DNA from: Arachidicoccus ginsenosidivorans | Lineage (GTDB): Bacteria > Bacteroidota > Bacteroidia > Chitinophagales > Chitinophagaceae | Direction: 5' to 3' | Length of the DNA stretch: 64,000 nt | Assembly (NCBI RefSeq): GCF_007971385.1 | Contig: NZ_CP042434.1 | Span: 2,232,001-2,296,000 of the forward strand | In this document: positions 50,209 to 57,979 of the stretch, one piece after another | Position numbering within the stretch: position 1 is the stretch's first letter | Layout: each line of letters opens with the position of its first letter | Notes under the pieces: model-generated | Databases searched by the model: none | Seen by the model: the letters and a program-made list of their open reading frames with translations, nothing else | What the model was told of the DNA's origin: nothing | Program-made: the position numbers and the translations under genes

Positions 50209-50754
50209 ATGAATATAGAAATTGTTTCTGGAAGTGCCCGTCAGCAAAGTATAACACTTAGAGCTGCTAAATACCTCCAGGCGCACTTAAAAGAAGTAGC
50301 CTCGACGCATAATATCGGCCTGATAGATTTAAAGGAATTTCCGATGCCTTTTATTGACAAGGTTTATTCTACTCCCGCTCAGGCTCCAGTTGAAATCCAA
50401 CCGCTGGCTGAACGGATGTTTCAGGCAGACGCATTTATACTGGTTACCCCGGAATATAATGGAACCATTGCACCGGCACTTACCAACTGGTTTGGCCATT
50501 TTCCCAAGCAGTTGCACAAACCCTTTGGTTTGGTGGCCGCCTCCAATGGCGCTTTAGGTGGCATAAGAGCTGCACGCGATTTGCAACATTTTGTTTTGGC
50601 CTTATTTGGGGTGCCTTGTGCACAGATGTTGGCGATTGGAGAGGTCGATAAAAAGTTCGATGCATCTGGAAAGTTACTGGCGGAGACCTTCCAATCAAGG
50701 ATAGATACCTTTGTGGCTGAATTCATCTGGCTGGCTGAAAAGATCCATGAATAA
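50209..50754 (+). CDS. NAD(P)H-dependent FMN reductase family protein
   Basis: 181-residue flavodoxin-fold oxidoreductase. IEIVSGSARQQSITLRAAKYL is the phosphate-binding N-terminal loop, VTPEYNGTIAPALTNWFGHF the conserved central motif, and LVAASNGALGGIRAARDLQHF the second flavin-contact loop. Likely reduces FMN, quinones or azo compounds with NAD(P)H; the physiological electron acceptor is not known. Monocistronic with its own promoter and terminator. Confidence 0.9.
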   Translation: MNIEIVSGSARQQSITLRAAKYLQAHLKEVASTHNIGLIDLKEFPMPFIDKVYSTPAQAPVEIQPLAERMFQADAFILVTPEYNGTIAPALTNWFGHFPKQLHKPFGLVAASNGALGGIRAARDLQHFVLALFGVPCAQMLAIGEVDKKFDASGKLLAETFQSRIDTFVAEFIWLAEKIHE

Positions 50755-50951
50755 AACTCGATCAGTGGTTATTGATGGAAAGTATATTATTATAAATGGA
50801 CGTCGAGGGTGACTTTTTATGGGTCTTATAATTGTTAATAAGGACTTTCGCAGTTTGGAATGATAAAAGGGTATATGCTGGTAAGTGCCTGTTATTCAGT
50901 CCGAAGCATTGTTTTCTTATTATCAATAAAACGGTAAAATATTGGATTTTG

Positions 50952-50988
50952 ATTGGGTCCGCCCACTGGCGGACCCAATTTCTTTTTT
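50952..50988 (+). terminator. Terminator after the FMN reductase gene
   Basis: 12-bp stem (50952-50963 with 50968-50979), loop CACT, followed by TTCTTTTTT, which doubles as the minus-33 region of the purF promoter. Confidence 0.9.
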
Positions 50989-51013
50989 AAGAAAAATACT
51001 TAGCTTAACTTTG
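50983..51013 (+). promoter_or_regulatory. Candidate purF promoter
   Basis: T-rich minus-33 at 50983-50986, 19-nt gap, perfect minus-7 TAACTTTG at 51006-51013. The leader before ATG 51033 is about 13-15 nt. No PurR-type operator is recognisable. Confidence 0.5.
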
Positions 51014-51032
51014 CACTTTCTATTTCTATCCA

Positions 51033-52880
51033 ATGAGTGACGCAATAAAACACGAATGCGGATTGGCTTATATCCGTTTGAAAAAGCCACTTTCCTTTTA
51101 TTTAGAGAAATACGGAACTGTATCCTACGGCCTCAATAAGTTATACTTATTGATGGAGAAGCAACACAACCGTGGACAGGATGGCGCAGGGGTCGCCACC
51201 GTAAAACTGGAGGTGGAAAACGGCTATGAATTTCTGCACCGCGTACGAAGCAATGCCAGACAGCCGATATCTGATATATTTTCTCAGATTGGCGACCAGA
51301 TTGGCGATTTAGAAAAATATCTCCCTGAAATACAGTCTCAGCCAGAAATCATGAAAGGCCACGTGCCTATGCTTGGTGAACTTTTATTAGGACACTTACG
51401 TTATGGAACACAGGGTAAAAATGATGTTGAGTTCTGCCATCCCTTTATCAAGCGCAGTCTGAACAAAGCCACCAATATGGCGATGGCAGGTAATTTTAAC
51501 CTGGTGAATACCAAAGAGTTGTTTGAATTCATTGGTATGCAGCCGGGTAATTTCCAAAAACAAAGTGATCTGGCGGCCATGATGGAAGTCGTACATCATT
51601 TTTTGGTAAAAGAGGCAGAAGAAACAAATAATAATATTGATGTCGCCCATATCCTAAGGCAAGCCACCAGTTTGTTTGATGGCGGCTATACCGTTAGTGG
51701 ACTTATCGGTAATGGTAAGAGTTTTGTGATGCGTGATGAACATGGTATCCGGCCAGCTTATTATTATGCAGATGATGAAGTTGTGGTGGCTGCCAGTGAA
51801 AGAGCCTCTATTAGAACGACATTTAATGTAGGCGAAAATGCGGTGAAGGAATTAATGCCAGGTATGGCCCTTATCGTAGATGAAAAGGGGAATCACCAAA
51901 TTGAAAAAATCCTGGAACCCAAAGAGCGCAGAGCCTGTAGCTTTGAAAGGATTTATTTTAGCAGGGGCGGCGATGAGAAGATCTACAGGGAAAGGATTGC
52001 ATTGGGGTACCATTTAAGCAAAAGGATACTGGATCTGATTGATGCAGACCTTAAAAATACGATATTCTCTTACATTCCTAATACGGCTGAAGTTGCCTTT
52101 TACGGCCTGGTCAAAGGAATGGAGGATTACCTGAATACGATTAAAGTACAGCGGATTATGAGCTGGAACGGGGATTTTGACCAGGCAAAACTGGAAGAAA
52201 TGGTCAACCGTAAAATCCGTCAGGAAAAAATCGCCATTAAAGATGTGAAAATGCGCACTTTCATTACGGCCGATGCCGGCCGCAATGAAATGGTACAGCA
52301 TGTATACGATATAACGTACGGCACGGTCAAAAGAAATCAAGATACTTTAGTGGTCATTGATGACTCAATTGTTCGGGGAACAACACTGAAAGAGAGTATT
52401 GTTCGCATGTTATCACGTCTGGAGCCAAAAAAGATCATTGTTGTATCTTCCGCTCCGCAGATTCGTTATCCGGATTGTTACGGCATAGATATGAGCCGAA
52501 TGGGTGATTTTGTGGCCTTCAGGGCCGCTCTCGCCCTTCATAAAGACAGAGGCACGGAGCATGTATTGCAGGATGTACTGAATAAATGCCTTGAACTTCA
52601 AAAAACGGGGCAGATGCATACGCAAAACGCAGTAAAAGGCATTTATGCGGATTTTACACCTGAAGAGATTTCTGAAAAAATTGCCGAGCTGATTACGCCT
52701 GAGGATGTGAATGTCCCGGTGGAGGTGATTTATCAAACCATTGAAGATTTGCATGACAGCTGTCCCACCAATACAGGTGATTGGTATTTTACCGGTAATT
52801 ACCCCACTCCTGGAGGTAACCGTGTGGTTAATAAAGCCTTTTTGAACTATATGGAAGGCGTGAATACCAGAGGTTATTAG
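51033..52880 (+). CDS. purF: Amidophosphoribosyltransferase
   Basis: First enzyme of purine synthesis: PRPP plus glutamine to phosphoribosylamine. The protein has 615 residues, the long Bacteroidota form. Catalytic Cys9 in KHECGLAYIRLK implies a short propeptide. HNRGQDGAGVA and GHLRYGTQG are the glutaminase motifs, VVIDDSIVRGTTLKE (about 440) is the PRPP loop, and Cys residues in RRACSFERIYFSRGG, IRYPDCYGIDM and DSCPTNTGDWYF are consistent with an Fe-S cluster as in Bacillus PurF. Monocistronic, far from other pur genes. Confidence 0.93.
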   Translation: MSDAIKHECGLAYIRLKKPLSFYLEKYGTVSYGLNKLYLLMEKQHNRGQDGAGVATVKLEVENGYEFLHRVRSNARQPISDIFSQIGDQIGDLEKYLPEIQSQPEIMKGHVPMLGELLLGHLRYGTQGKNDVEFCHPFIKRSLNKATNMAMAGNFNLVNTKELFEFIGMQPGNFQKQSDLAAMMEVVHHFLVKEAEETNNNIDVAHILRQATSLFDGGYTVSGLIGNGKSFVMRDEHGIRPAYYYADDEVVVAASERASIRTTFNVGENAVKELMPGMALIVDEKGNHQIEKILEPKERRACSFERIYFSRGGDEKIYRERIALGYHLSKRILDLIDADLKNTIFSYIPNTAEVAFYGLVKGMEDYLNTIKVQRIMSWNGDFDQAKLEEMVNRKIRQEKIAIKDVKMRTFITADAGRNEMVQHVYDITYGTVKRNQDTLVVIDDSIVRGTTLKESIVRMLSRLEPKKIIVVSSAPQIRYPDCYGIDMSRMGDFVAFRAALALHKDRGTEHVLQDVLNKCLELQKTGQMHTQNAVKGIYADFTPEEISEKIAELITPEDVNVPVEVIYQTIEDLHDSCPTNTGDWYFTGNYPTPGGNRVVNKAFLNYMEGVNTRGY

Positions 52881-52929
52881 AAAACATTAGAACAATTGAA
52901 GCATTGTTATAATGTGTCGCGTATATAAT

Positions 52930-53549
52930 TTATTTTTTAGCCGAAGGCCGGGTCTTTACGACCCGGTCTTCGTTTTTGGCCAGGAATTCTTCCCAGTTTT
53001 TCATGGCCTTTTTTGTGCCCGGCAGAAACCGGCTTTGGTAATGGTGACAAAGGGCTACTGCCAGGGCATCGGACGCGTCATAATATTTTGGGGATTGCTC
53101 AATAGTAAAAACCTGCTGCAGCATTTTCCAGACTTGTTCTTTGCTGGCATTCCCATTGCCGGTAACGGATTGTTTGACTTTTTTGGGGGAATATTCCGTG
53201 ACGCCGAGTGCATGTTGCATGGCTGCAGCAATGGCTACGCCCTGGGCGCGGCCCAGTTTGAGCATACTTTGAACGTTTTTGCCGAAAAAAGGCGCCTCAA
53301 TGGCAAAACTACCGGGATGATGCAGGCCAATCAGCTCCAATACTGTTGAATGAATCTTTTCAAGCCTTTGATAGATATCTTTATAGGAGGAAAGTAAAAG
53401 CGTTCCCATGGCAATCAATTCAGGGGGGTATTGCCGGGCGCTACTTTAATAACCGCCCAACCCATTTTTATGGATCCCGGGTCAATGGCCATAATAATGG
53501 ACGCATTAGCGTCAACACCGGTCTTTTTATTAAAGATATTACTATTCAT
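52930..53549 (-). CDS. ruvC: Holliday-junction endonuclease RuvC, frameshifted
   Basis: Cleaves Holliday junctions with RuvAB. From ATG 53549 the first frame reads IIMAIDPGSIKMGWAVIKV, with the first catalytic Asp, then stops after NTPLN. Adding one base to the G6 run at 53423-53428 (plus strand) gives NTPPELIAMGTLLLSSY and continues to AIEAPFFGKNVQSMLKLGRAQG (catalytic Glu), VKQSVTGNGNASKEQV and YYDASDALAVALCHH (terminal catalytic Asp pair). The reconstructed protein is about 206 residues, normal. Its 3' end contains the purF terminator on the opposite strand. Confidence 0.9.
52942..52977 (+). terminator. purF terminator embedded in the 3' end of ruvC
   Basis: CGAAGGCCGGGTC pairs with GACCCGGTCTTCG (52942-52954 with 52960-52972, one G-U pair), followed by T5 on the plus strand. 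The same bases encode the last residues of RuvC. Confidence 0.85.
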
Positions 53550-53818
53550 ATGTAGTTTGGATCCAGGGAATCGGTCTTCTTAACCGGAACTTTTTATAAA
53601 TTATCCTGATTTTGAACAAAAGTACTAAGTTTATGCAACGAACGGCTGCATAGTGCATAAATACACGCACACAATAATGCCTTTAGGTGCTTAAATTTAT
53701 AAATGCAAGCATGCAATTTGGCTAAAATATAAAAACAAAGAATAAATTATGCATAAAAACATAGATAATCAGCATTTTGAAGTAGAAAACCCTGAATTTT
53801 GCCTCAAGATCATGATAC

Positions 53819-54832
53819 ATGCTTAAACGGAACTGGAAAAAAATATTGAACTATGTGGTAGGCCCGATTCTTTTTGTCGTGCTGTCGTATTCTATCTATC
53901 ATAAGATTCAAAAACAGCCCAATCTGCCAAAATCCTGGGCGGCCATTAAGGAGACATTTGGCGCACATTTTTATTTGCTGGGCCTCATGTTGCTTTTAAT
54001 GGTGCTCAACTGGAGCCTGGAAGCCCGTAAATGGCAACTTTTGATTCGCCCTGTCCAAAAAGTAAGCCTGATGACCGGATTTAAGGCCGTTTTATCCGGC
54101 CTGTCGTTTTCGCTGTTTATTCCGAACGGAATGGGTGAATATTTAGGCAGGATGCTTTATATGCAGGAAGGTAACCGATTAAAATCGGTGGCGGTCAGCT
54201 TTATGGGAAGCTTAAGCCAGGTAATTGTTACATTAGTGGTGGGGGTTATCGGCCTTGAATATGTCATGCATTACGTGCCGACGGCAGGGCTCGCCAATAC
54301 CGGGCTTACTCGGTTTTGGCTTAGGGCATTGATTTATGCGGTTATTGTTTTTATTGGGTTTTTTCTATTATTATATTTTAAGATTTCATTATTTGTTAAC
54401 TGGTTTGAAAAAATTCCATTTGTCTATAAACATCGACTGTTAATTGACAGTCTAAAAGAATTTGACAGGCCACTATTGTTACGCGTATTGTTACTCGCTT
54501 TTTGCAGATATTCAGTTTTTATTGGTCAATACGTATTAATGTTTTATCTTTTTAACGTAATGATGCCGCTAAAAGAAGCAATTTGGTCGGTAAGTATCTT
54601 ATTTTTACTGATAGCAATTGTTCCAACAATACCTATTGCCGAGCTGGGGGTAAGAGGTGAAATCAGTATTAAGGTCTTTGGCCTTTTTAGTACCAATACA
54701 TTGGGCATTGTGAGCGCCGCCGGTTTTATCTGGCTGATAAATTTAATCATTCCCGCTTTGGTAGGAAGTTTGTTTGTGTTAAGTTTGAGAATATTTAAGC
54801 GAACGGAGGTCAAAGCGACAAAAACCAATTAG
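53819..54832 (+). CDS. Flippase-like integral membrane protein (UPF0104/LPG-synthase TM domain)
   Basis: 337-residue protein with about eight membrane helices. The N-terminus has an ILFVVLSYSIYHKI helix, then WSLEARKWQLLIRPVQKVSLMTGFKAVLSGLSFSLFIPNGMGEYLGR, the region conserved in lysylphosphatidylglycerol synthase-type membrane domains. There is no soluble aminoacyl-transferase half, so the protein is a stand-alone flippase-like domain. Lipid substrate unknown. The DUF3108 gene starts 22 bp downstream, and the pair is probably one operon. Confidence 0.85.
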   Translation: MLKRNWKKILNYVVGPILFVVLSYSIYHKIQKQPNLPKSWAAIKETFGAHFYLLGLMLLLMVLNWSLEARKWQLLIRPVQKVSLMTGFKAVLSGLSFSLFIPNGMGEYLGRMLYMQEGNRLKSVAVSFMGSLSQVIVTLVVGVIGLEYVMHYVPTAGLANTGLTRFWLRALIYAVIVFIGFFLLLYFKISLFVNWFEKIPFVYKHRLLIDSLKEFDRPLLLRVLLLAFCRYSVFIGQYVLMFYLFNVMMPLKEAIWSVSILFLLIAIVPTIPIAELGVRGEISIKVFGLFSTNTLGIVSAAGFIWLINLIIPALVGSLFVLSLRIFKRTEVKATKTN

Positions 54833-54854
54833 GGATACCAAAAACAAAGCGAGC

Positions 54855-55652
54855 ATGAAAAAATTATGGATTTTAGGGTTAATGATCATATGCTTTGCCT
54901 TTAAACCTGTGGAGCCGGGAGATGATACGATGTGTCATCTTAAGAACACTTCTTTTAAGGCAGGAGAGGAATTTAATTTAACGGTATATTATTCGGTGGC
55001 CGGCATTTATGTCAATGCAGGTAGTGCGACGGTTAATACAACGCTTACCCATCTGAATAATCGGCCGGTTTACCACGTGAAGGCAATAGGGAAGTCAAAT
55101 TCTTCCTATGACTGGATTTTTAAGGTTCGAGATAATTATGAATCCTATATAGATACGGCAACCATGCAGCCCCTGAAATTTATTCGTAAGATTCACGAGG
55201 GTAGCTATAAGCGTAATGAGGATATTGTCTTCAATAAACAAACCAATACGGCTGTAACCAATAAAGGGGTTTATAAGGTGCCGGACTGTGTGCAGGATGT
55301 CGTTAGTGCTGTCTTTTCTGCCAGAAGCATTGACTTTTCAAAATACAAGGAGGGCGATAAGATTCCTTTTGAAATGTTTTTGAGTGGAGAACTCTACCAT
55401 CTTTATATTCGTTATCAGGGAAAAGAAAAAATAAAGACGCGTTTTGGAACCTTTCATGCCATTAAATTTAAACCGCTCCTAATTAAAGGGGAGATGTTTA
55501 AAGGTGGAGAAAAAATGACGGTTTGGGTTAGTGATGATGCCAACCATATTCCGCTAAGGGTTCAAAGCCCTATTGTGGTGGGTAGTGTTAAGGTGGATAT
55601 GACTGGCTATAAAAACCTGCGTTACCCTTTAAGTTCTCAAATTAAGAATTAA
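54855..55652 (+). CDS. DUF3108 exported protein
   Basis: 265-residue protein with N-terminal signal sequence (KLWILGLMIICFAFKPVEPG). The DUF3108 core is visible: FKAGEEFNLTVYYSVAGIYVNAGSATV, RPVYHVKAIGKSNSSYDWIFKVRDNYESYID, FIRKIHEGSYKRNEDIVFN and YHLYIRYQGKEKIKTRFGTFHAIKFKPLL. Function unknown; the fold is a beta-rich lipid- or sugar-binding-like barrel in envelope proteins. Second gene after the flippase-like protein, followed by a terminator. Confidence 0.85.
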   Translation: MKKLWILGLMIICFAFKPVEPGDDTMCHLKNTSFKAGEEFNLTVYYSVAGIYVNAGSATVNTTLTHLNNRPVYHVKAIGKSNSSYDWIFKVRDNYESYIDTATMQPLKFIRKIHEGSYKRNEDIVFNKQTNTAVTNKGVYKVPDCVQDVVSAVFSARSIDFSKYKEGDKIPFEMFLSGELYHLYIRYQGKEKIKTRFGTFHAIKFKPLLIKGEMFKGGEKMTVWVSDDANHIPLRVQSPIVVGSVKVDMTGYKNLRYPLSSQIKN

Positions 55653-55685
55653 CAGAAATCAGGTGCCAAGCATCTAAATTTATCG

Positions 55686-55719
55686 CCGCTGCAATTATAA
55701 AAATTGCAGCGGTTTTTTG
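55686..55719 (+). terminator. Terminator after the DUF3108 gene
   Basis: 11-bp stem CCGCTGCAATT (55686-55696) with AATTGCAGCGG (55702-55712), followed by T6. Confidence 0.92.
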
Positions 55720-55853
55720 TTGGTGCAAAACGAGTATTCCGCTCAAGGGCATACGGGCAGGCTACTGTTTTGTGCCAGTTGAAATCTAAAGGAGTGCCTG
55801 CTAAGAATCGCATTTTGGGAGAATAAATTAAATGTCAAAATTTGCAAAAATAT

Positions 55854-55884
55854 TTTGTGGGAAATCTAGGAATAATTATCTTTG
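55854..55884 (+). promoter_or_regulatory. Canonical Bacteroidota promoter of the rpn locus
   Basis: Exact TTTG (55854-55857), 19-nt gap, exact TATCTTTG (55877-55884): the best promoter match in the window. Transcription would start near 55891, giving a leader of about 265 nt before ATG 56156. I see no gene in the leader. Confidence 0.65.
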
Positions 55885-56155
55885 TGTTCGACTCTGCCTT
55901 TTGCCAAATCAATTGCATAATTTTTAGATGGGATCTAAGCTGTTAACCAGTTCACAATTACATTGCATGCATTGCCTCCTAATACAATGTGCTGATGTTG
56001 GACAATTTGGGTTTTGATCGAATTTTAGGATTATGGCTGAAGTGTAGATTTGTGCAGAGATTAAATAAGATTTAAATAACGCGTTCGATTGAATGACCAT
56101 TGCCAAAAACTGACTGGATTTTTTTGAGATTGTTTTTACTTTAAAAGAGGTTGAT

Positions 56156-57224
56156 ATGAAAAAATACATTATTGATGCTGATTGTCTAAACTTAGCCAGT
56201 GCTGCGTGTGAACCCCGTGAATCCAAGTCATATATTATTAACCGGGATGCTGTTGTTAATATGTTTGTTCAGGATGAGCCCTCTGCTTATCTAAAGCGAC
56301 AAGAGGATGATGCCGTATTCGTGGATCTGCTGAGTGATACTGGGTTTAAAATTGTTTTTGGAGATAGCGGAGAGGAGGAGACTGAAAGTAATAAATTAGA
56401 TAGTACGGTATTAAAAAGAGGAGATCTTCTGAAAAACATGCTGAATGCGTTCTTTGATGATAGAATCCAAAGGATTGCTAAAGTACAATTTAGGAATCCT
56501 GAAGTTTTTGGGAAATCTGTCCATCATCGTAAGGCGGTATATGATTTATATTTTGATGATGGAAGCAAACGTAGATTTGTTGTGGAGATGCAAAAAGATG
56601 AAATTTCTTTTATGCTGAACAGGATACACAATTACACAAGTTTAGCGCATTCTAATGCGATGAAAAAGGGTAAAAAATTTAAACATGACCAGCAGGCTAT
56701 TATAGGTGTGGTCATTGCTAATTTTGTTCTTCATGAAAATAAAAAAATGCCTTGTATCTCCGTCATTGAAAACGGCGATATGAAGGCAGGGATTGTGGCG
56801 ATGGATTTAACTAAAATTATGACAGTTGAATTGCCTAAATTCAATAAAAAAATTGATGGACAATAAAGATAAATATTTGTTTTTACTGAAGCATATGGGA
56901 AAATTGAAAGAAATTCCGGTTCAGTTTGATACGGAAGAATTCAGACCGATTTTTGAATGTGCTAGAATTGCAAACCTAAAAAAGGAGGACTATATGTTAA
57001 TTGATGAAGAAAGAACGCTTGAAAGAAGAAGAGAGCTCGTAATTGAAACCGCAGTTAATAAAGCTGTTGAAAAAGCTGTTGAAAAAGAGAGGAAAAAGGG
57101 CAAAGAGGAGGCTATAACTGCGCTTCTCCAGGAAGATTGTATGCCAATAGCAAGGATTGCGGCCGTAATGCGTGTTGAAAATGAAGAGGTGCTACGGATC
57201 AAAAAATCCATGGCAATCGCTTAA
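56156..57224 (+). CDS. Rpn-family PD-(D/E)XK nuclease (RpnL-like), frameshifted
   Basis: Recombination-promoting nuclease/putative transposase family (TIGR01784/PF12784 type). Residues 55-69 read FVDLLSDTGFKIVFG, the family start motif; the nuclease core is Asp130 in KAVYDLYFDD and Glu144-x-Gln146 in VVEMQK. The first frame stops at 56866. Removing one A from A7 at 56846-56852 joins it to the second frame (KLMDNKDKYLFLLKHMGKLKEIP), which carries the expected C-terminal part to 57224. The break may be sequencing error, slippage on A7, or true inactivation. The last 76 residues are preceded by a perfect internal ribosome-binding site. RpnL proteins in enterobacteria are toxic antiphage nucleases. 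Confidence 0.82.
56983..56996 (+). promoter_or_regulatory. Internal Shine-Dalgarno and start codon for RpnS
   Basis: AGGAGG at 56983-56988, 5 nt, then ATG at 56994, inside and in frame with rpn. Strong Shine-Dalgarno sites are rare elsewhere in this window. The identical site is kept in front of the free-standing copy at 57425-57438. Confidence 0.75.
56994..57224 (+). CDS. Intragenic RpnS-like antitoxin candidate
   Basis: 76-residue product of the internal ATG, identical to the C-terminus of the longer protein. It is highly charged and helical, with three 4-residue units AVNK-AVEK-AVEK (57051-57086) followed by KERKKGKEEAITALLQ and a helix-turn-helix-like end (IARIAAVMRVENEEVLRIKKSM). In reported Rpn systems the separately translated C-terminal domain, with a variable number of tetrapeptide repeats in a dimerising helix, blocks the toxic full-length nuclease. 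This one fits that plan. Expression is inferred from the AGGAGG site only. Confidence 0.65.
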   Translation: MLIDEERTLERRRELVIETAVNKAVEKAVEKERKKGKEEAITALLQEDCMPIARIAAVMRVENEEVLRIKKSMAIA

Positions 57225-57237
57225 ATTTGTTAACCCC

Positions 57238-57272
57238 AAAGAGGCTCAGGATGATTGCCTGGCCTCTTTTAT
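57238..57272 (+). terminator. Terminator after rpn
   Basis: AAAGAGGC-(T)-CAGG pairs with CCTG-GCCTCTTT, with a one-base bulge, followed by TTATTT. It separates rpn from the free-standing RpnS copy. Confidence 0.7.
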
Positions 57273-57424
57273 TTAAGAAGGTTGTTGGAAGACAAATGTG
57301 ATTTGTATGGATGCTTGTTGGAAAATTAACGTCGCATAGAGAAATTTTAAAAAAATACTATGGGCCGCGCGCGTAAAATATCTTATTGAGTTTGATGTGA
57401 AGGCTGATTGATTTAATGCTAAAA

Positions 57425-57438
57425 AGGAGGACTATATG
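57425..57438 (+). promoter_or_regulatory. Shine-Dalgarno and start of the free-standing RpnS copy
   Basis: AGGAGG at 57425-57430, 5 nt, ATG at 57436: same spacing and sequence as the internal site in rpn. Confidence 0.75.
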
Positions 57439-57654
57439 TTAATTGATAAAGAAAGAACAGTTGAAAGACGGTGGGAGTTGGTGCTGGAAACCGCAGTTAA
57501 TAAAGCAGTTGAAAAAGAGAGGAAAAAGGGGAAAGAGGAGACCATAACAGCGCTTCTCCAACGAAATTCTATGCCTGTAGAAGAAATTGCGATCCTCATG
57601 CATGTTGAAATTGAAGAGGTGCTACGGATTAAGGACTCTATGGCTATTTCCTAA
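57436..57654 (+). CDS. Free-standing RpnS-like protein (orphan antitoxin candidate)
   Basis: 72-residue protein matching the C-terminal tail of the upstream Rpn nuclease along its whole length (MLIDKERTVERRWELV against MLIDEERTLERRRELV), with two AVxK units instead of three (57493-57516). It has no nuclease part. Its reading frame is intact and its ribosome-binding site preserved, while upstream coding sequence has decayed, which suggests selection to keep the tail alone. It could neutralise the neighbouring Rpn or incoming Rpn proteins. Function is inferred. Confidence 0.7.
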   Translation: MLIDKERTVERRWELVLETAVNKAVEKERKKGKEETITALLQRNSMPVEEIAILMHVEIEEVLRIKDSMAIS

Positions 57655-57979
57655 TTAATAAAATGGAAAGACCTCGAGTAATCTTTTTTGTAGAAGTAAT
57701 CGATTAAAGTAGAATTTGAAAATGAATATTTTTACAAGTAGCTGTATCCCTGAATAATACATTATATGTTCAAGTTCTGGTCACGTATGGTTTTACGACT
57801 ACGGCTTGGTGGATCATTGGAATAATATAGAATTTAAACTGGTATACTTATAATTAAATTAAGCGAATTATTATTTTAAATTTAAAGAGCCGGTTGAAAC
57901 TTAGGCAAACCGGCTCTGTGAATTTATAAATATGCATTATGTATAATGTAGTCCTATTTTTTTCAGACGAATGATGTTT
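57655..57979. other. Intergenic region with terminator of the sus operon
   Basis: 325 bp between convergent genes. The only structure seen is the minus-strand terminator at 57886-57917; the rest is AT-rich and non-coding. Confidence 0.5.
57886..57917 (-). terminator. Terminator of the fourth susCD operon
   Basis: AGAGCCGGTT (57886-57895) pairs with AACCGGCTCT (57908-57917). On the minus strand T/A-rich sequence follows. It lies 63 bp after the DUF3823 stop. The stem resembles that at 35998-36027. Confidence 0.75.

Larger units (their letters stand above)
56979..57224 (+). repeat. Direct duplication, copy 1 (3' end of rpn)
   Basis: The 3' end of rpn from CTAAAAAAGGAGG to the stop is repeated at 57421-57654 with many substitutions and one 12-bp unit fewer. 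The shared ribosome-binding site and start are almost unchanged. Confidence 0.85.
57421..57654 (+). repeat. Direct duplication, copy 2 (orphan tail)
   Basis: Diverged copy of 56979-57224. Homology continues weakly upstream (GAG TTT GAT GTG AAG in the frame of the rpn EFD region) to a stop at about 57409, so copy 2 is the surviving end of a second rpn gene. Confidence 0.85.

Noticed and set aside
53749-53826. 25-codon frame overlapping the start of the flippase-like gene, possible leader peptide
   Set aside because: Short, no regulatory codons or attenuator seen, and only position supports it.
56156-57224. Insertion-sequence transposase with inverted repeats
   Set aside because: Rpn proteins are called putative transposases, but no terminal inverted repeats or target duplications flank the gene.
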